A stretch of 64,000 nt of DNA from assembly GCA_964519995.1 (NCBI GenBank), contig CAZFLY010000001.1:62001-126000 (forward strand), written 5' to 3'. A program made the translations under genes and the position numbers. Below are positions 16,682 through 25,676 of the stretch, piece by piece. This DNA comes from CAZFLY01 sp964519995 (GTDB lineage Bacteria > Planctomycetota > Phycisphaerae > Sedimentisphaerales > Anaerobacaceae). The notes under the pieces were generated by a model that was not told the origin of the DNA, did not search any database, and saw only the letters and a list, made by a program, of their open reading frames with translations. Numbering within the stretch: the stretch's first letter is position 1; each line of letters starts with the position of its first letter.

Positions 16682-17002
16682 TCACGTTTTTCTGAAGACT
16701 GCAACGACGTTTTCAACATCAACAACGAACAGGCGATTGTCGCCTTCGAAATCTACGGGTATCGCACCTTTCGGATTGAAAAGAACTTTGTCGTATTTTC
16801 GCAGAGGCGTATCAGGCGAATTCTCAACTTCTGCTGAAACGGCTACGATTCTGCCGGTTATTGTGGGAATTTCTATGTTATCCGGCAGTTTTATTCCGCC
16901 CTTCGTCTCCTTCTTATCCTGGTCCTTGCGAATGAGAACGCGTTTGCCTACCGGCTCGATTGTTTCAAGGGCCGTCAATTCTGTCTGATTGTTTTTATCC
17001 AT
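16682..17002 (-). CDS. GroES-like co-chaperonin (Cpn10 fold)
   Basis: 106 residues. ETIEPVGKRVLIRKDQDKKETKGGIKLPDN matches the start of GroES (strand, mobile loop, GGI.LPD), and the end (DNRLFVVDVENVVAVF) matches the final strands. The TGRIVAVSAEVEN turn is also typical, and the roof loop is short. GroEL is not adjacent, whereas groES normally precedes groEL, so this may be an extra, specialised copy. Same strand as the YkgJ-like gene, 94 bp after topA. Confidence 0.85.
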   Translation of the reverse strand: MDKNNQTELTALETIEPVGKRVLIRKDQDKKETKGGIKLPDNIEIPTITGRIVAVSAEVENSPDTPLRKYDKVLFNPKGAIPVDFEGDNRLFVVDVENVVAVFRKT

Positions 17003-17095
17003 TCTAAGACATGCCTCACAGGCTATTGATTTGTGGCTAATTTAATTATAACTATGACCGATGTTCTTACAACTCATATTACGACAAGCGTTGAA

Positions 17096-19465
17096 CTATT
17101 TTTTGCCTGTCACAGTCTTTTTCGCCCTGGCTTTGCCAAGGATTTGCTCGGCTTGCTCAGGCGTTTCAGGCGGCCATTGACCAGTCGATTGCAGCTCCTT
17201 GAGGCGGTCGATCTCTTTGATGCTTACGATTGTCCTACACTTAGGGAATCGAGAACAGCCAAGAAACGGCCCTCTTTTACTTTGCCTTTTTACCAACTCA
17301 CCGTCCTTACACTTGTAGCACTTTATGCCGGTAGATTCGGGGGCAGGCTTGGGCGGAAGAACGTTGCCGTCGGCATCCAGCTTAAGTGTCGTCTTGCACT
17401 TGGGATAATCACTACATCCTATGAACTGCCCAAATCGGCCAGTTTTATAGACCATCGGTTTGCCACAAGCAGGACATTTATGATCGGCTGTCTTGTTTTC
17501 GATAATTTTGCCGTCTCTGTCACAAGGTGCGGCAAACTTGCACTTAGGATAAGCAGAACAACTCAGAAACCTGCCATTTTTGCCGAATCGATAAAACAGT
17601 TGCTCGCCACAATCCGGACATTTATACTCGCTGGGCATAGCCTCTGCTTTAGCGTGCTTCATCTGTTCCTGTGCGGTTTCAAGATTCCGCCTGAAAGGAC
17701 CATAGAAATCTTTCAAAACACCAAGCCAATCGATGTGCTGTTCTTCTATCTTGTCAAGCTGCTCCTCCATGTAGCGTGTAAAGGTGACATCCATGATCTT
17801 AGGAAAGTATTCACTAAGCTTATCGGTGACGATCTGGCCCAGGTCCGTAGCAATGAACTTTTTGTCTCTTTGTTCGACATAGCCTCGATCCTGAATGGTA
17901 CTTATGATTGCAGCGTAGGTGCTTGGCCTGCCGATGCCTTCCTTTTCCAGGGCTTTTACCAAGGACGCTTCGGTATATCGTGCCGGCGGCTTGGTGAAGT
18001 GCTGCTCCGGTCTAATCTCGACAGCGCGAACCTTCCCGCCAACCTCCATCGCCGGCAATAACTGTTCGCTCGATGAGACCGGCCAAATCTTCGTAAAGCC
18101 GTCAAAAACTAAAATGCGGCCCGTAGCTCGATATAAGCACGGACCAAGAGAAGTTTCCGCAGCGATATCCAGATTTGTTACATCCCATTTAGCTGATTCC
18201 ATTTGACAAGCAACAAAGCGGCGCCATATCAGGTCGTAAAGTCGGAACTGTCCCTCAGTCAGAAACGCTTTTATGTCTTCGGGTGTCAGGTCAACATCCG
18301 TTGGGTGGATGGCCTCGTGGGCCTGCTGAGCGCTTTTCTTAGAGGCGTAAGTCCTAAGTATCTTGGGAAGATAATCTGATCCAATGTGTGCACTGATGTA
18401 ATTTCTTGCCTCACCGACGGCTTCGCTTGACAGATGAGTACTATCGGTTCGCATATAAGTGATTAAACCAAGCGAGCCCATCGAGCCTACTTCAATTCCC
18501 TCATACAATTGCTGCGCGACCAACATTGTTCTTTTTGCTGTAAAACCCAACCTATTTGCAGCGGCCTGTTGCAGCGTTGAGGTTATGAAAGGAGCAGCAG
18601 GTCTCGAAACGGATTCTTTGGTCTCTATGCCTGTGACTTTGAACTCAGCATTTTCCAATGCGGCGAAAACTTTTTCAGCTTCCTCTTTGTTGGAAGCCTT
18701 GAATTTTTCCCCAGCTACTTTGTGCAGCTCAGCTTTGAAGGCGTTATGTTCAATAAGCCATCTGCTTTGTTCTGCGACACTCGGACCTTTGTCATTATCA
18801 CCCTTGCCGGCGATAAAATTCAGCCACTGCTGACGGTAGTCCTGGCGTAAATCGGTAGTAAAGACCGCAGGGATAAGCCAATACTCCTGCGACTTGAAGT
18901 TGCGGATGTCCCGCTCTTTCTCGACTATTATTTTGACCGCGACCGACTGGACTCGACCGGCTGAAAGACCACGAGCGACCTTCTTCCATAACAGCGGACT
19001 TATTTGATAGCCGACTATTCTATCGAGAATTCGCCGGGCCTGCTGTGCCATGACCTTGTCCATGTCAATCTTTCCCGGCTCAGCAAAAGCGCTCCTTATA
19101 GTCGCCTGGGTTATAGCGTTAAAGATCACTCGATAAACTTTTCCCTCCGGCACGTTGAGGATTTGCGCCAAGTGCCACGCGATCGCTTCACCTTCACGAT
19201 CAAGGTCGGTCGCCAGATATAGCTTATCACATTTCTTTGCTGCTTCTTTCAGGGATGTTACCGTGCGTTTTCTGCCCGGCAGAACCTCGTAGGTCGGTTC
19301 AAAATCGTTTTTAATATCAACATTCAGGTCCCTGGAAGGCAGATCCCGCACGTGCCCCATTGAGGCCTTGACCTCAAATTCTGAACCGAGGTATTTGTTA
19401 ATGGTCTTGGCCTTGGCCGGTGATTCGACAATAACCAAAGATTTTTGTGAGTCCGATTTTGCCAT
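17096..19465 (-). CDS. topA: DNA topoisomerase I (type IA)
   Basis: TopA relaxes negative supercoils by single-strand passage. 789 residues. TOPRIM motifs KSLVIVESPAKAKTI (10-24) and LATDLDREGEAIAWHL provide the acidic metal-binding residues. The catalytic Tyr is Tyr337 in GLITYMRTDSTHLS. HEAIHPTD and EGIGRPSTYA are further type IA blocks. Three C-terminal four-cysteine zinc ribbons follow, each ending C-S-x-(Y/F)-P-K-C or close to it, starting near CPDCGEQL, CPACGKPM and CYKCKDGEL. Length and domain order fit a complete bacterial TopA. The upstream 156 bp to rdgB hold no gene. Confidence 0.97.
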   Translation of the reverse strand: MAKSDSQKSLVIVESPAKAKTINKYLGSEFEVKASMGHVRDLPSRDLNVDIKNDFEPTYEVLPGRKRTVTSLKEAAKKCDKLYLATDLDREGEAIAWHLAQILNVPEGKVYRVIFNAITQATIRSAFAEPGKIDMDKVMAQQARRILDRIVGYQISPLLWKKVARGLSAGRVQSVAVKIIVEKERDIRNFKSQEYWLIPAVFTTDLRQDYRQQWLNFIAGKGDNDKGPSVAEQSRWLIEHNAFKAELHKVAGEKFKASNKEEAEKVFAALENAEFKVTGIETKESVSRPAAPFITSTLQQAAANRLGFTAKRTMLVAQQLYEGIEVGSMGSLGLITYMRTDSTHLSSEAVGEARNYISAHIGSDYLPKILRTYASKKSAQQAHEAIHPTDVDLTPEDIKAFLTEGQFRLYDLIWRRFVACQMESAKWDVTNLDIAAETSLGPCLYRATGRILVFDGFTKIWPVSSSEQLLPAMEVGGKVRAVEIRPEQHFTKPPARYTEASLVKALEKEGIGRPSTYAAIISTIQDRGYVEQRDKKFIATDLGQIVTDKLSEYFPKIMDVTFTRYMEEQLDKIEEQHIDWLGVLKDFYGPFRRNLETAQEQMKHAKAEAMPSEYKCPDCGEQLFYRFGKNGRFLSCSAYPKCKFAAPCDRDGKIIENKTADHKCPACGKPMVYKTGRFGQFIGCSDYPKCKTTLKLDADGNVLPPKPAPESTGIKCYKCKDGELVKRQSKRGPFLGCSRFPKCRTIVSIKEIDRLKELQSTGQWPPETPEQAEQILGKARAKKTVTGKK

Positions 19466-19621
19466 AAAAAAAGTCTCTTTTTTAGCGCTGAGTTTCAGCC
19501 AGGATTGAAATTCTCAGTACCACCAACATTATTTGAGAGCCTTATCGGCAATTTCCACAGTCACATTAAGAAGTGGACAAATACAGGTGGCCATCAGATA
19601 TGTCAAGTGAAAATGGGATTT

Positions 19622-20260
19622 TCAAGCTTTTTGGCCCTTTTCTAAGAGCTTGTCGAGCAACGGTTTAAGTTCGCGAATGGCATTTCCACGATGTGAAATG
19701 GCGTTTTTTTCTTCGGCGGTTAATTGACCAACCGTCTTATTTAGCTGTGGCACGAAGAAAATCGGATCGTAGCCGAAACCATTCGTTCCGATCTCCTTAT
19801 CGGCTATTAATCCTTCCAAAATCCCTTGAGTTTCAGTAAGAACTTCTTCCGGACTCGTTAAACATAGGCAGCAAACAAACCGTGCAGTTCTTTTTTCTTT
19901 TTGTACGCCTTCAAGCAGCTTTAGAACCTTTGATATATTTCGATGGTCGATCAGCGTTCTATCATCGCCCTTTAGTTTGTCGCCGGAGAATCTCGCAGAT
20001 TTGACGCCGGGTGCTCCGCCGAGCGCATCGATAACCAAGCCCGAATCGTCAGCTATCGTCCACAGCCCTGTAGCTTTGGCGTAATATGTGGCCTTTTTGC
20101 GAGCGTTATCGGCAAAAGTGTCTCTATCCTCCTTGACTTGTTCGATATCCGGAAAATCAGAAAGTCCCATCCACTGCACATCTAAATTCAGCATCGCTCT
20201 TATCTCGGCGATTTTACCTGGATTCGTTGTAGCAACAAGTATCTTATGCTTCATATCCAA
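19622..20260 (-). CDS. rdgB: dITP/XTP pyrophosphatase (Ham1 family)
   Basis: RdgB hydrolyses non-canonical purine nucleoside triphosphates to monophosphates, keeping dITP and XTP out of DNA. 212 residues. KILVATTNPGKIAEI (about 5-19) is the substrate loop, ADDSGLVIDALGGAPGVKSARFSG the catalytic block with the acidic pair, FGYDPIFFVP the base-recognition motif and SHRGNAI the C-terminal signature. Length is normal. Solitary, reading away from the Fic and terminase region, with about 180 bp of remnant-containing DNA upstream. Confidence 0.95.
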   Translation of the reverse strand: MDMKHKILVATTNPGKIAEIRAMLNLDVQWMGLSDFPDIEQVKEDRDTFADNARKKATYYAKATGLWTIADDSGLVIDALGGAPGVKSARFSGDKLKGDDRTLIDHRNISKVLKLLEGVQKEKRTARFVCCLCLTSPEEVLTETQGILEGLIADKEIGTNGFGYDPIFFVPQLNKTVGQLTAEEKNAISHRGNAIRELKPLLDKLLEKGQKA

Positions 20261-20343
20261 GGTATGTAATTATTAAAAGGGGCCTTGTCAAGAAAACACA
20301 ATGTTTTGATAGTATCCAATACGTACGAAAAGCAGAGCCATAG

Positions 20344-20425
20344 TTAATATCGTCTGGCGGTGGTTCTGGGGCTGTGGCGGTAGTTGACGAAGAAGTATCG
20401 TAGGGCGTCGATTGGATCGTGTTGT
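20344..20425 (-). pseudogene. Displaced fragment: homologue of the terminase C-terminus
   Basis: The minus strand encodes a short peptide with core DPIDALRYFFVNY that ends ...TTARRY and a TAA stop. Over the last 24 residues it matches the end of the large terminase at 21718-23220 at 16 positions, including 12 in a row (PIDALRYFFVNY). Both copies end in a stop at the same alignment position. There is no upstream coding context, because the fragment abuts the Fic gene. It is therefore a remnant of a second terminase 3' end, separated from the intact gene by the Fic cassette. Confidence 0.85.
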
Positions 20426-20438
20426 GAAGATATTTTTA

Positions 20439-21581
20439 TCATAATGTGCTAAAAGGAAGAAACTGCAAAATCAAGTCTTTGTTGGCGGCGTATATACTTT
20501 TTTTTCTGGTAACTAATCCTATTTTTTCAAGCTCATTCAAATCGCGAGAAAGGGTTCTTTCAGTTTTATCTTTGTATTCTTTCCGCATAAGCAACAAAAT
20601 ACTACTCTTATCAACAGGCCCGCCTTGCTCTGAAATTCTAACCGCCAGCTCTCTTCTTCTTTTGATGGTATTATTGCTGTGCTGTTTACTAAACACCTCA
20701 TAAATATAGTCGCGCCAGCAAACACTCACAATGTGTCCCTGTATATATTGTAATTGTTCCTGCAGACCATCAAGAAAGCCTTTGATAGCATATGTGAAAA
20801 ATTCTGTCGGATCGCCAATTCTGCTTGCCTTGTCTAACTGTCTATAATATTCTGCGCGAGTCAAGTTATAATGATTGCTAAGCAGATGCGCTGCCGGCGA
20901 TGGCACGCCTGAATTTAGCAGTATCATAAATTCCAATAACCTTGCCATCCTGCCGTTACCATCTCCAAATGGATGTATCCATGCTATATACAAGTGGGCC
21001 ACAATAGATTTTATAATGGCAAAATGAAGCGGTAATTGCTCGTTGATAAAATCTCCTCCGTTCATCCAATCACAGAATTTTTCCAACAGGATAAACGCGT
21101 CCTGGGCCGGTGGTACTCTATACACATTGCCAACTACAACATTGTGGGTTCTGATCACACCCGGGACAGCAGCTTCATCGCGCGGGACATCGTTACTGAG
21201 AACGCAGTTATTATACTGGCAAATTTGTTCCACGGTAATTCTTTTTAAAGTGCCCGTTGAAGCATCAACGGCCATCTTATTACAAACTTCTATGATATTG
21301 TTCACTTCCTGTTCGAGATATTGTTTTGAAGGCGGCAGCTTAAGCTTCTTTTCGAGCAAGTCTTTTACCTGCTCTTCGGAAAGAGTGTTACCCTCGATTG
21401 CAGTGGTAGCGTGAACTCCCTTGGCCAGATAAATCCGGTGAAGCTGTTCTTTAATATGAGGTTTAAGCGGAATAGACTTTATCTGCTCGCACTTCGCGGC
21501 GCATTCGCCAAGCTTAATCCAGACGTACCATGGAAGCTTATCCAATTTGATTTTGAAATTTATCCAGCTATAATCTGTCAT
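20439..21581 (-). CDS. Fic-domain protein (class II-like) inserted behind the terminase
   Basis: 380 residues. The Fic catalytic motif HPFGDGNGRMAR starts at His203. The inhibitory motif TAIEGN has its glutamate at 63, upstream of the Fic core as in class II self-inhibited AMP transferases. The C-terminus (GGPVDKSSILLLMRKEYKDKTERTLSRDLNELEKIGLV) is a winged-helix-like DNA-binding segment. It differs clearly from the Fic protein at 14279-15610 outside these motifs. Both are solitary and AT-rich upstream. It lies between the terminase and the displaced terminase tail, on the same strand as both. It may modify a host target or control itself; no partner gene is present. Confidence 0.92.
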   Translation of the reverse strand: MTDYSWINFKIKLDKLPWYVWIKLGECAAKCEQIKSIPLKPHIKEQLHRIYLAKGVHATTAIEGNTLSEEQVKDLLEKKLKLPPSKQYLEQEVNNIIEVCNKMAVDASTGTLKRITVEQICQYNNCVLSNDVPRDEAAVPGVIRTHNVVVGNVYRVPPAQDAFILLEKFCDWMNGGDFINEQLPLHFAIIKSIVAHLYIAWIHPFGDGNGRMARLLEFMILLNSGVPSPAAHLLSNHYNLTRAEYYRQLDKASRIGDPTEFFTYAIKGFLDGLQEQLQYIQGHIVSVCWRDYIYEVFSKQHSNNTIKRRRELAVRISEQGGPVDKSSILLLMRKEYKDKTERTLSRDLNELEKIGLVTRKKSIYAANKDLILQFLPFSTL

Positions 21582-21593
21582 AGATATATAAAA

Positions 21594-21704
21594 ATTATAG
21601 TCATATTTATGTCATAATTAACCATTTGTAATATAAGGGTTTAGGCTATTATTCGCCAATATTACGTCATAGCTTTATTATAATTATAGTAATATTTTTG
21701 TCAA
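21594..21704 (-). promoter_or_regulatory. Fic promoter with two 21-bp direct repeats
   Basis: On the minus strand TTGACA (complement of 21699-21704), a 16-bp spacer and TATAAT (complement of 21677-21682) form a strong promoter. A plus-strand repeat beginning ATTATAG and ending TGTCA occurs at 21594-21614 and again at 21683-21703 with two differences, the second copy covering the spacer and -35 box. Such paired sites around one promoter suggest repressor binding, possibly by the Fic protein itself. Confidence 0.7.
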
Positions 21705-21717
21705 GATTTCCCTATAT

Positions 21718-23220
21718 TTAATACAGCCGAGTGGTGGTTTTACTGGTGTTCTTATAATTGACGAAGAAATAACGCAAAGCGTCAATGGGATGGTCGTAAA
21801 GGCCGTCCTTGAGCGGCAGTTCCCGGCTGACACTGCCCGCGGAGTCCGGATAATGATAGCACTGCAACGCCTCGATCAGCCGAGGACATCGCGGCGAAAT
21901 CACAAAATGGCTCCCGCCGTCGCCGGAACGAATCGCCCGGCGGATATGCTCAACGCCCTCCAAGATTCCACTACGCCTAAAGCGCGTCACGATGCCGTGC
22001 GAACGCAGCTCGCGAACGATACTTGTGCCGGTCACATCGTTCACACCCGCACCAGCCGGGTCACAAAACGTCGCAGCGACCTGCTCCTCGTCGCACGGCG
22101 TGCGGGCCTTTATCTCTGCTGCGTGCACGTCAACCGTCGCGCGACTGCGAACATATTCGTCAATCACACGCACCATCCCTTCGTCATCGACCTGAATCCA
22201 CAAACACACAAACGGATTGACAAAGCCAAAATCAAACGACCGATACAAGGGAAAATCCGGATTGTAATCCACAGGCTTGATGTGAACCGCAGGATCGAAT
22301 TCAGCAAAAACAACGTTCTCAAGCGACGGTCTCTTACAGAGCATCTCCGCTTCCCAACCTGCTCTGCTGGCACGGCGCATCTGCGTGATGCAATCGTCGA
22401 TCTTTAAATAACCGCAGGCGTGTTTTGCCTTGCCCTGGCAGTCCTCAAGAAGAGGACATTGCGAACAATTTCTGTCGGTGCATTTTTCAATCACCTCCCA
22501 GATGCACCATTTGAAAATCGGCGTGCCGAACTGCGGCGCAGAAGAAACTATTTTTTGCATAAGGCCGTAAGGCCTGTGCATTGTGCTAATCATTTCCATC
22601 GCAGCGGAGACACTGTGGGTACTATGCGTAGTGAACTTGGATGCTGCGAAGACGTCCTCGTCGAAAAGCTCAACTTCGTCACAGCGAAGTTTTTGCACAT
22701 GCTGGCCGCGAACGCTTGTCGCAGATTGTGTCAGAACCTCGACAGCAGAGCCGTTTGCGAATCGGCACTTTGTTTTGCGAATCGCACCAGCGAGGAACTG
22801 CTCGAAACCATTGCGCAGAAATCCGGTTAGGTACTGATACATTCTTGAGGCCTGTTCGCCGGAGCCGGCCAGGATTCTGACCTGACAGCTCGGCTTAAAT
22901 ATACAATCCAGAAGCGTTGCGATCGCAGCTAATTCGGTTTTGCCGCCGGTGCGGTTGGCCCAGACGATTGCGTCGGCGTTTTGCCTTGAGGGCGCGGAAA
23001 AGTCAGCGGAGAAGCTGTGCCAGAGATAGTCCATTGGGCTGTTATGGTCGGGACAAATGCGCTTGTCGGGAATGTCGATGCCGAGAAAGACTTTGACGTA
23101 GTTTTTCAGGTCCTGTCTTTTCGCAGGACGGGTTCGCCGAAGCGCTTCGTAAACACTGGCTGCTTTTTGGATGTCACTTGCTTCTACGGTTCCATGTTCG
23201 GACAAATTTGTTTGTGACAT
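21718..23220 (-). CDS. Phage terminase large subunit
   Basis: Packages phage or phage-like DNA: an N-terminal ATPase and a C-terminal RNase H-like nuclease. 500 residues. Walker A is ANRTGGKT (88-95) and Walker B is the LRCDEVELFDE block (about 178-188). The nuclease part has SFDFGFVNPFVCLW (first Asp near 330), ATFCDPAGAG (near 390) and DHPIDALRYFF (near 480), the three acidic positions expected. A cysteine-rich insert (CTDRNCSQCPLLEDC...CGY) sits between the domains. The small subunit is not adjacent; a candidate lies 10 kb away at 33508-33915. Downstream is the Fic cassette and a second copy of this gene's 3' end. Confidence 0.92.
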   Translation of the reverse strand: MSQTNLSEHGTVEASDIQKAASVYEALRRTRPAKRQDLKNYVKVFLGIDIPDKRICPDHNSPMDYLWHSFSADFSAPSRQNADAIVWANRTGGKTELAAIATLLDCIFKPSCQVRILAGSGEQASRMYQYLTGFLRNGFEQFLAGAIRKTKCRFANGSAVEVLTQSATSVRGQHVQKLRCDEVELFDEDVFAASKFTTHSTHSVSAAMEMISTMHRPYGLMQKIVSSAPQFGTPIFKWCIWEVIEKCTDRNCSQCPLLEDCQGKAKHACGYLKIDDCITQMRRASRAGWEAEMLCKRPSLENVVFAEFDPAVHIKPVDYNPDFPLYRSFDFGFVNPFVCLWIQVDDEGMVRVIDEYVRSRATVDVHAAEIKARTPCDEEQVAATFCDPAGAGVNDVTGTSIVRELRSHGIVTRFRRSGILEGVEHIRRAIRSGDGGSHFVISPRCPRLIEALQCYHYPDSAGSVSRELPLKDGLYDHPIDALRYFFVNYKNTSKTTTRLY

Positions 23221-23261
23221 GGTTTTTTCCCCGATTGAACGATGGTTGTGAATTAAGGGAA

Positions 23262-23325
23262 CCCCACGTGAAACGTGGGGCTAAATATTCATATAAATAT
23301 TTAGCCTGCGGTTCTACCGCAGGTT
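23262..23325. repeat. GGCTAAA palindromic repeats, two in tandem
   Basis: CCCCACGT-GAA-ACGTGGGG followed by CTAAATA, then TTTAGCCTGCGGT-TCT-ACCGCAGG. It lies between the terminase start and the end of a secreted-protein gene. Left-most member of the family described in the findings. Confidence 0.85.
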
Positions 23326-25674
23326 TCGGTTCTGCTCGAATAGAAACTCGAGCATTTCGTTGGAAAGCTGCAGATTAAATTCTGTGCCGGCGTCCTGCTT
23401 GTCGTTTATCTGATATGGTTTGGTTTCCTTCAGCCAACGCTTTTCGTCGTGATAGGTGACCCAAAACTCGCCGGCGGAAGAAGGTGGTACGTTGAAAGAT
23501 GCCAAGCCATTTTTATCGGTATTGATAGTAACGGCCCAAGCCTCACCTTCAACATACACTGCGACAGGGACGCCTTCTACGGCTGTTCCCGTTGAATCGA
23601 CAACTCTGACGAAAATCTCAACGGCCGGCTCAAGAGTAATTTCACCCAAGTCGAGTGTCTGGCCCTGGGCCAGATTGATTATCTTATCGATTGTGATTGG
23701 GCACCATCTTCTATCATGGGGCGGGTTATCAAGTCTGATGCGCAGTTTCAGTCCCGCTGGAATTTGAAAACTCTGAGCTCGATTTGGTAGCAGGGTCTCG
23801 TTGTATTCAAACTCGCTAACTTGTTTGTTGTGTATTGCCAAAAGCTCTCGGGTCCAAGCAGGATTATCATTCTCATCAATTATCCATTTGGGAGTGATTG
23901 TAATGCGCTCTTGTTCGACACAAGGCTCAACTGTGACCGTTGCAGCGGGGAATAACTTGATTGGCGGAATTTCAGCCAGTTGATCCTTGTCAACCACCAG
24001 AGCGTACTTGCGATACAATACGCCGAGGTACTCTTGCTCGAAGAATATAAATCCGTATGGCTCTTGTCCCGGTGCGACGTCTATTTGAAAGCGTCCCTGA
24101 TTGTCGGTTCTGGTCACGCCGATGAAGCGATACAGGTTTCGCACAGGCTCAAGGGCCTGGTCATCAATGGCAGGGTGTTCACCAAGCGAGTGCAGCTCTT
24201 GCCATTGTTGTGGAGTGATTTGAAACAGACCTCCAGAGTTCGCAATGCTACCAGTCATCGCAATAACAAATACTCCCTGCATTGGCTTGCTGGTAATGCC
24301 ATGGATAACTTGGCCATAGTAGAGAACACCTTTTCTGGGTCTAAAGATTAGCTCCTGCGGACTCGTTGGCGTCACGTCTATCGGCTCAAATTCTTTTTCT
24401 GAAATCTGCCATAGTCCGACTGCATCATATCCGCCCACAGGCAGCACAGCACCGTCCTTCCAGTCACTGAACTCAAGGTTAAGCTGGGATTTGTCCTTGC
24501 GTTCAATCAACACAGAAATTTGCTTGAGTTTTTCAGTATCTACTATAGGACCGTTTGCATCTTCAAAGACGAAGGTGTGAAAATATGCGCCATGTTCCAT
24601 TCTGATAACAGTGTATTCGTCATTGGTAATTCTGCCATTGTAAGGTAAAAGGCCTGTCTCAGCCGGCGCTTCGATAGAGAATATGTACGTCGATTTCGGA
24701 GGGACAAGCTCAGCTTCGCCTTCGGGCGGCTGCAGGGACTCATCGTTGGGTACATATATGCAGAACCGGCCTGACGAGTCACTTATGACTTCTCCCTGGC
24801 AGTACAATGGCCGTCTGATAAGGCCCCCACCGAGTGTTCGTATTTCTTCGCACTCGACTGATGCGCCGACGACAGGATTTCCTTCCGGGTCCACAATGGT
24901 ACCACGTAGCGCACGTTGATAAGCCTCTGAACCCAGGCGAACAAATGGAACATAAACAGTATCACACTCAGGCCAGATTTCCTTTACGGCAACAACGCCA
25001 TACCCAGAGAGACTCAGAATAAAAGAATACTGCCTGAGGCTGTAATACGGAGCAGGTGCGGTCCATTGGCCCAGTTCGTCGAGTATGAATGAGCCGAGGA
25101 AAATTTTAATTTTTGTGGGATAATCGTATAGAAAAACGTCAATTTTTGCACCCGCGAGTGGATTGCCTATGCCGTCACAAAACTTTAGCAGCCTCTGTCG
25201 CGTGAGACCGCCGTAAATGGGCCAGAGGGTAAAATTCTCTTTTTCCTTGTAAGGAGCAGCAAAAACAATATTGGTGATGACCGCAGCTACGGCGTCGTCT
25301 TGCTGGTCTTGTGGAGTAACGGCCAGGATTGTCGAGCCGTCTATTCGAGGCATTACAAATTTTACGGATTTGAAGGTCAGCTCAAGCCCTTTCAGAGGTA
25401 CGCTGATAAGCTCAAATGCACAGGGATCATTCTGCCAGTCGTCGTAGAGCCGGATAGTAACCAATCTTCCATTCAGAAGTTTCTCTGCTTCGCTGCGGGT
25501 CTGTCTGTACTTGGCCCAGATATCCTCTTGTTTTTTGACCTTAATCTGCTGTGGATCAGGTTGCGTATCAATAAAACCATTCGTTGATGCAGGAACAGTT
25601 TTTTCTAATGCAGCTACAGCCGAGAAAAACATCACAATTGTTAAATGCAAAAACAATAGACCTTTTATACGCAT
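23314..25674 (-). CDS. Large secreted protein with carboxypeptidase-regulatory-like domains (paralogue B)
   Basis: 786 residues. An N-terminal signal peptide (MRIKGLLFLHLTIVMFFSAV...) indicates export. The chain is a series of beta-sandwich segments. ALRGTIVDPEGNPVVGASVECEEI and the later VDSTGTAVEGVPVAVYVEGEAW followed by INTDKNGLASFNVPP are typical carboxypeptidase-regulatory / peptidase-associated folds, and YYGQVIHGITSKPMQGVFVIAM is another. No catalytic motif is seen. It is clearly paralogous to the upstream gene 25677-28745: same order of segments and a near-identical end (LSNEMLEFLFEQ versus LSDEMLEHLFEE). The genes are 2 bp apart, so they are co-transcribed from the promoter at 28772-28799. 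The function is unknown. The stop region overlaps the palindromic repeat. Confidence 0.8.
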   Translation of the reverse strand: MRIKGLLFLHLTIVMFFSAVAALEKTVPASTNGFIDTQPDPQQIKVKKQEDIWAKYRQTRSEAEKLLNGRLVTIRLYDDWQNDPCAFELISVPLKGLELTFKSVKFVMPRIDGSTILAVTPQDQQDDAVAAVITNIVFAAPYKEKENFTLWPIYGGLTRQRLLKFCDGIGNPLAGAKIDVFLYDYPTKIKIFLGSFILDELGQWTAPAPYYSLRQYSFILSLSGYGVVAVKEIWPECDTVYVPFVRLGSEAYQRALRGTIVDPEGNPVVGASVECEEIRTLGGGLIRRPLYCQGEVISDSSGRFCIYVPNDESLQPPEGEAELVPPKSTYIFSIEAPAETGLLPYNGRITNDEYTVIRMEHGAYFHTFVFEDANGPIVDTEKLKQISVLIERKDKSQLNLEFSDWKDGAVLPVGGYDAVGLWQISEKEFEPIDVTPTSPQELIFRPRKGVLYYGQVIHGITSKPMQGVFVIAMTGSIANSGGLFQITPQQWQELHSLGEHPAIDDQALEPVRNLYRFIGVTRTDNQGRFQIDVAPGQEPYGFIFFEQEYLGVLYRKYALVVDKDQLAEIPPIKLFPAATVTVEPCVEQERITITPKWIIDENDNPAWTRELLAIHNKQVSEFEYNETLLPNRAQSFQIPAGLKLRIRLDNPPHDRRWCPITIDKIINLAQGQTLDLGEITLEPAVEIFVRVVDSTGTAVEGVPVAVYVEGEAWAVTINTDKNGLASFNVPPSSAGEFWVTYHDEKRWLKETKPYQINDKQDAGTEFNLQLSNEMLEFLFEQNRNLR

Positions 25675-25676
25675 AA

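Noticed and set aside
23262..23280. CACGTGAAAC inside the GGCTAAA palindromes resembles half of a parS site
   Set aside because: Only one arm matches; the palindrome's own symmetry (ACGT-GAA-ACGT) explains it, and other units of the family have different stems. True parS-like 16-mers are at 60957 and 61514.
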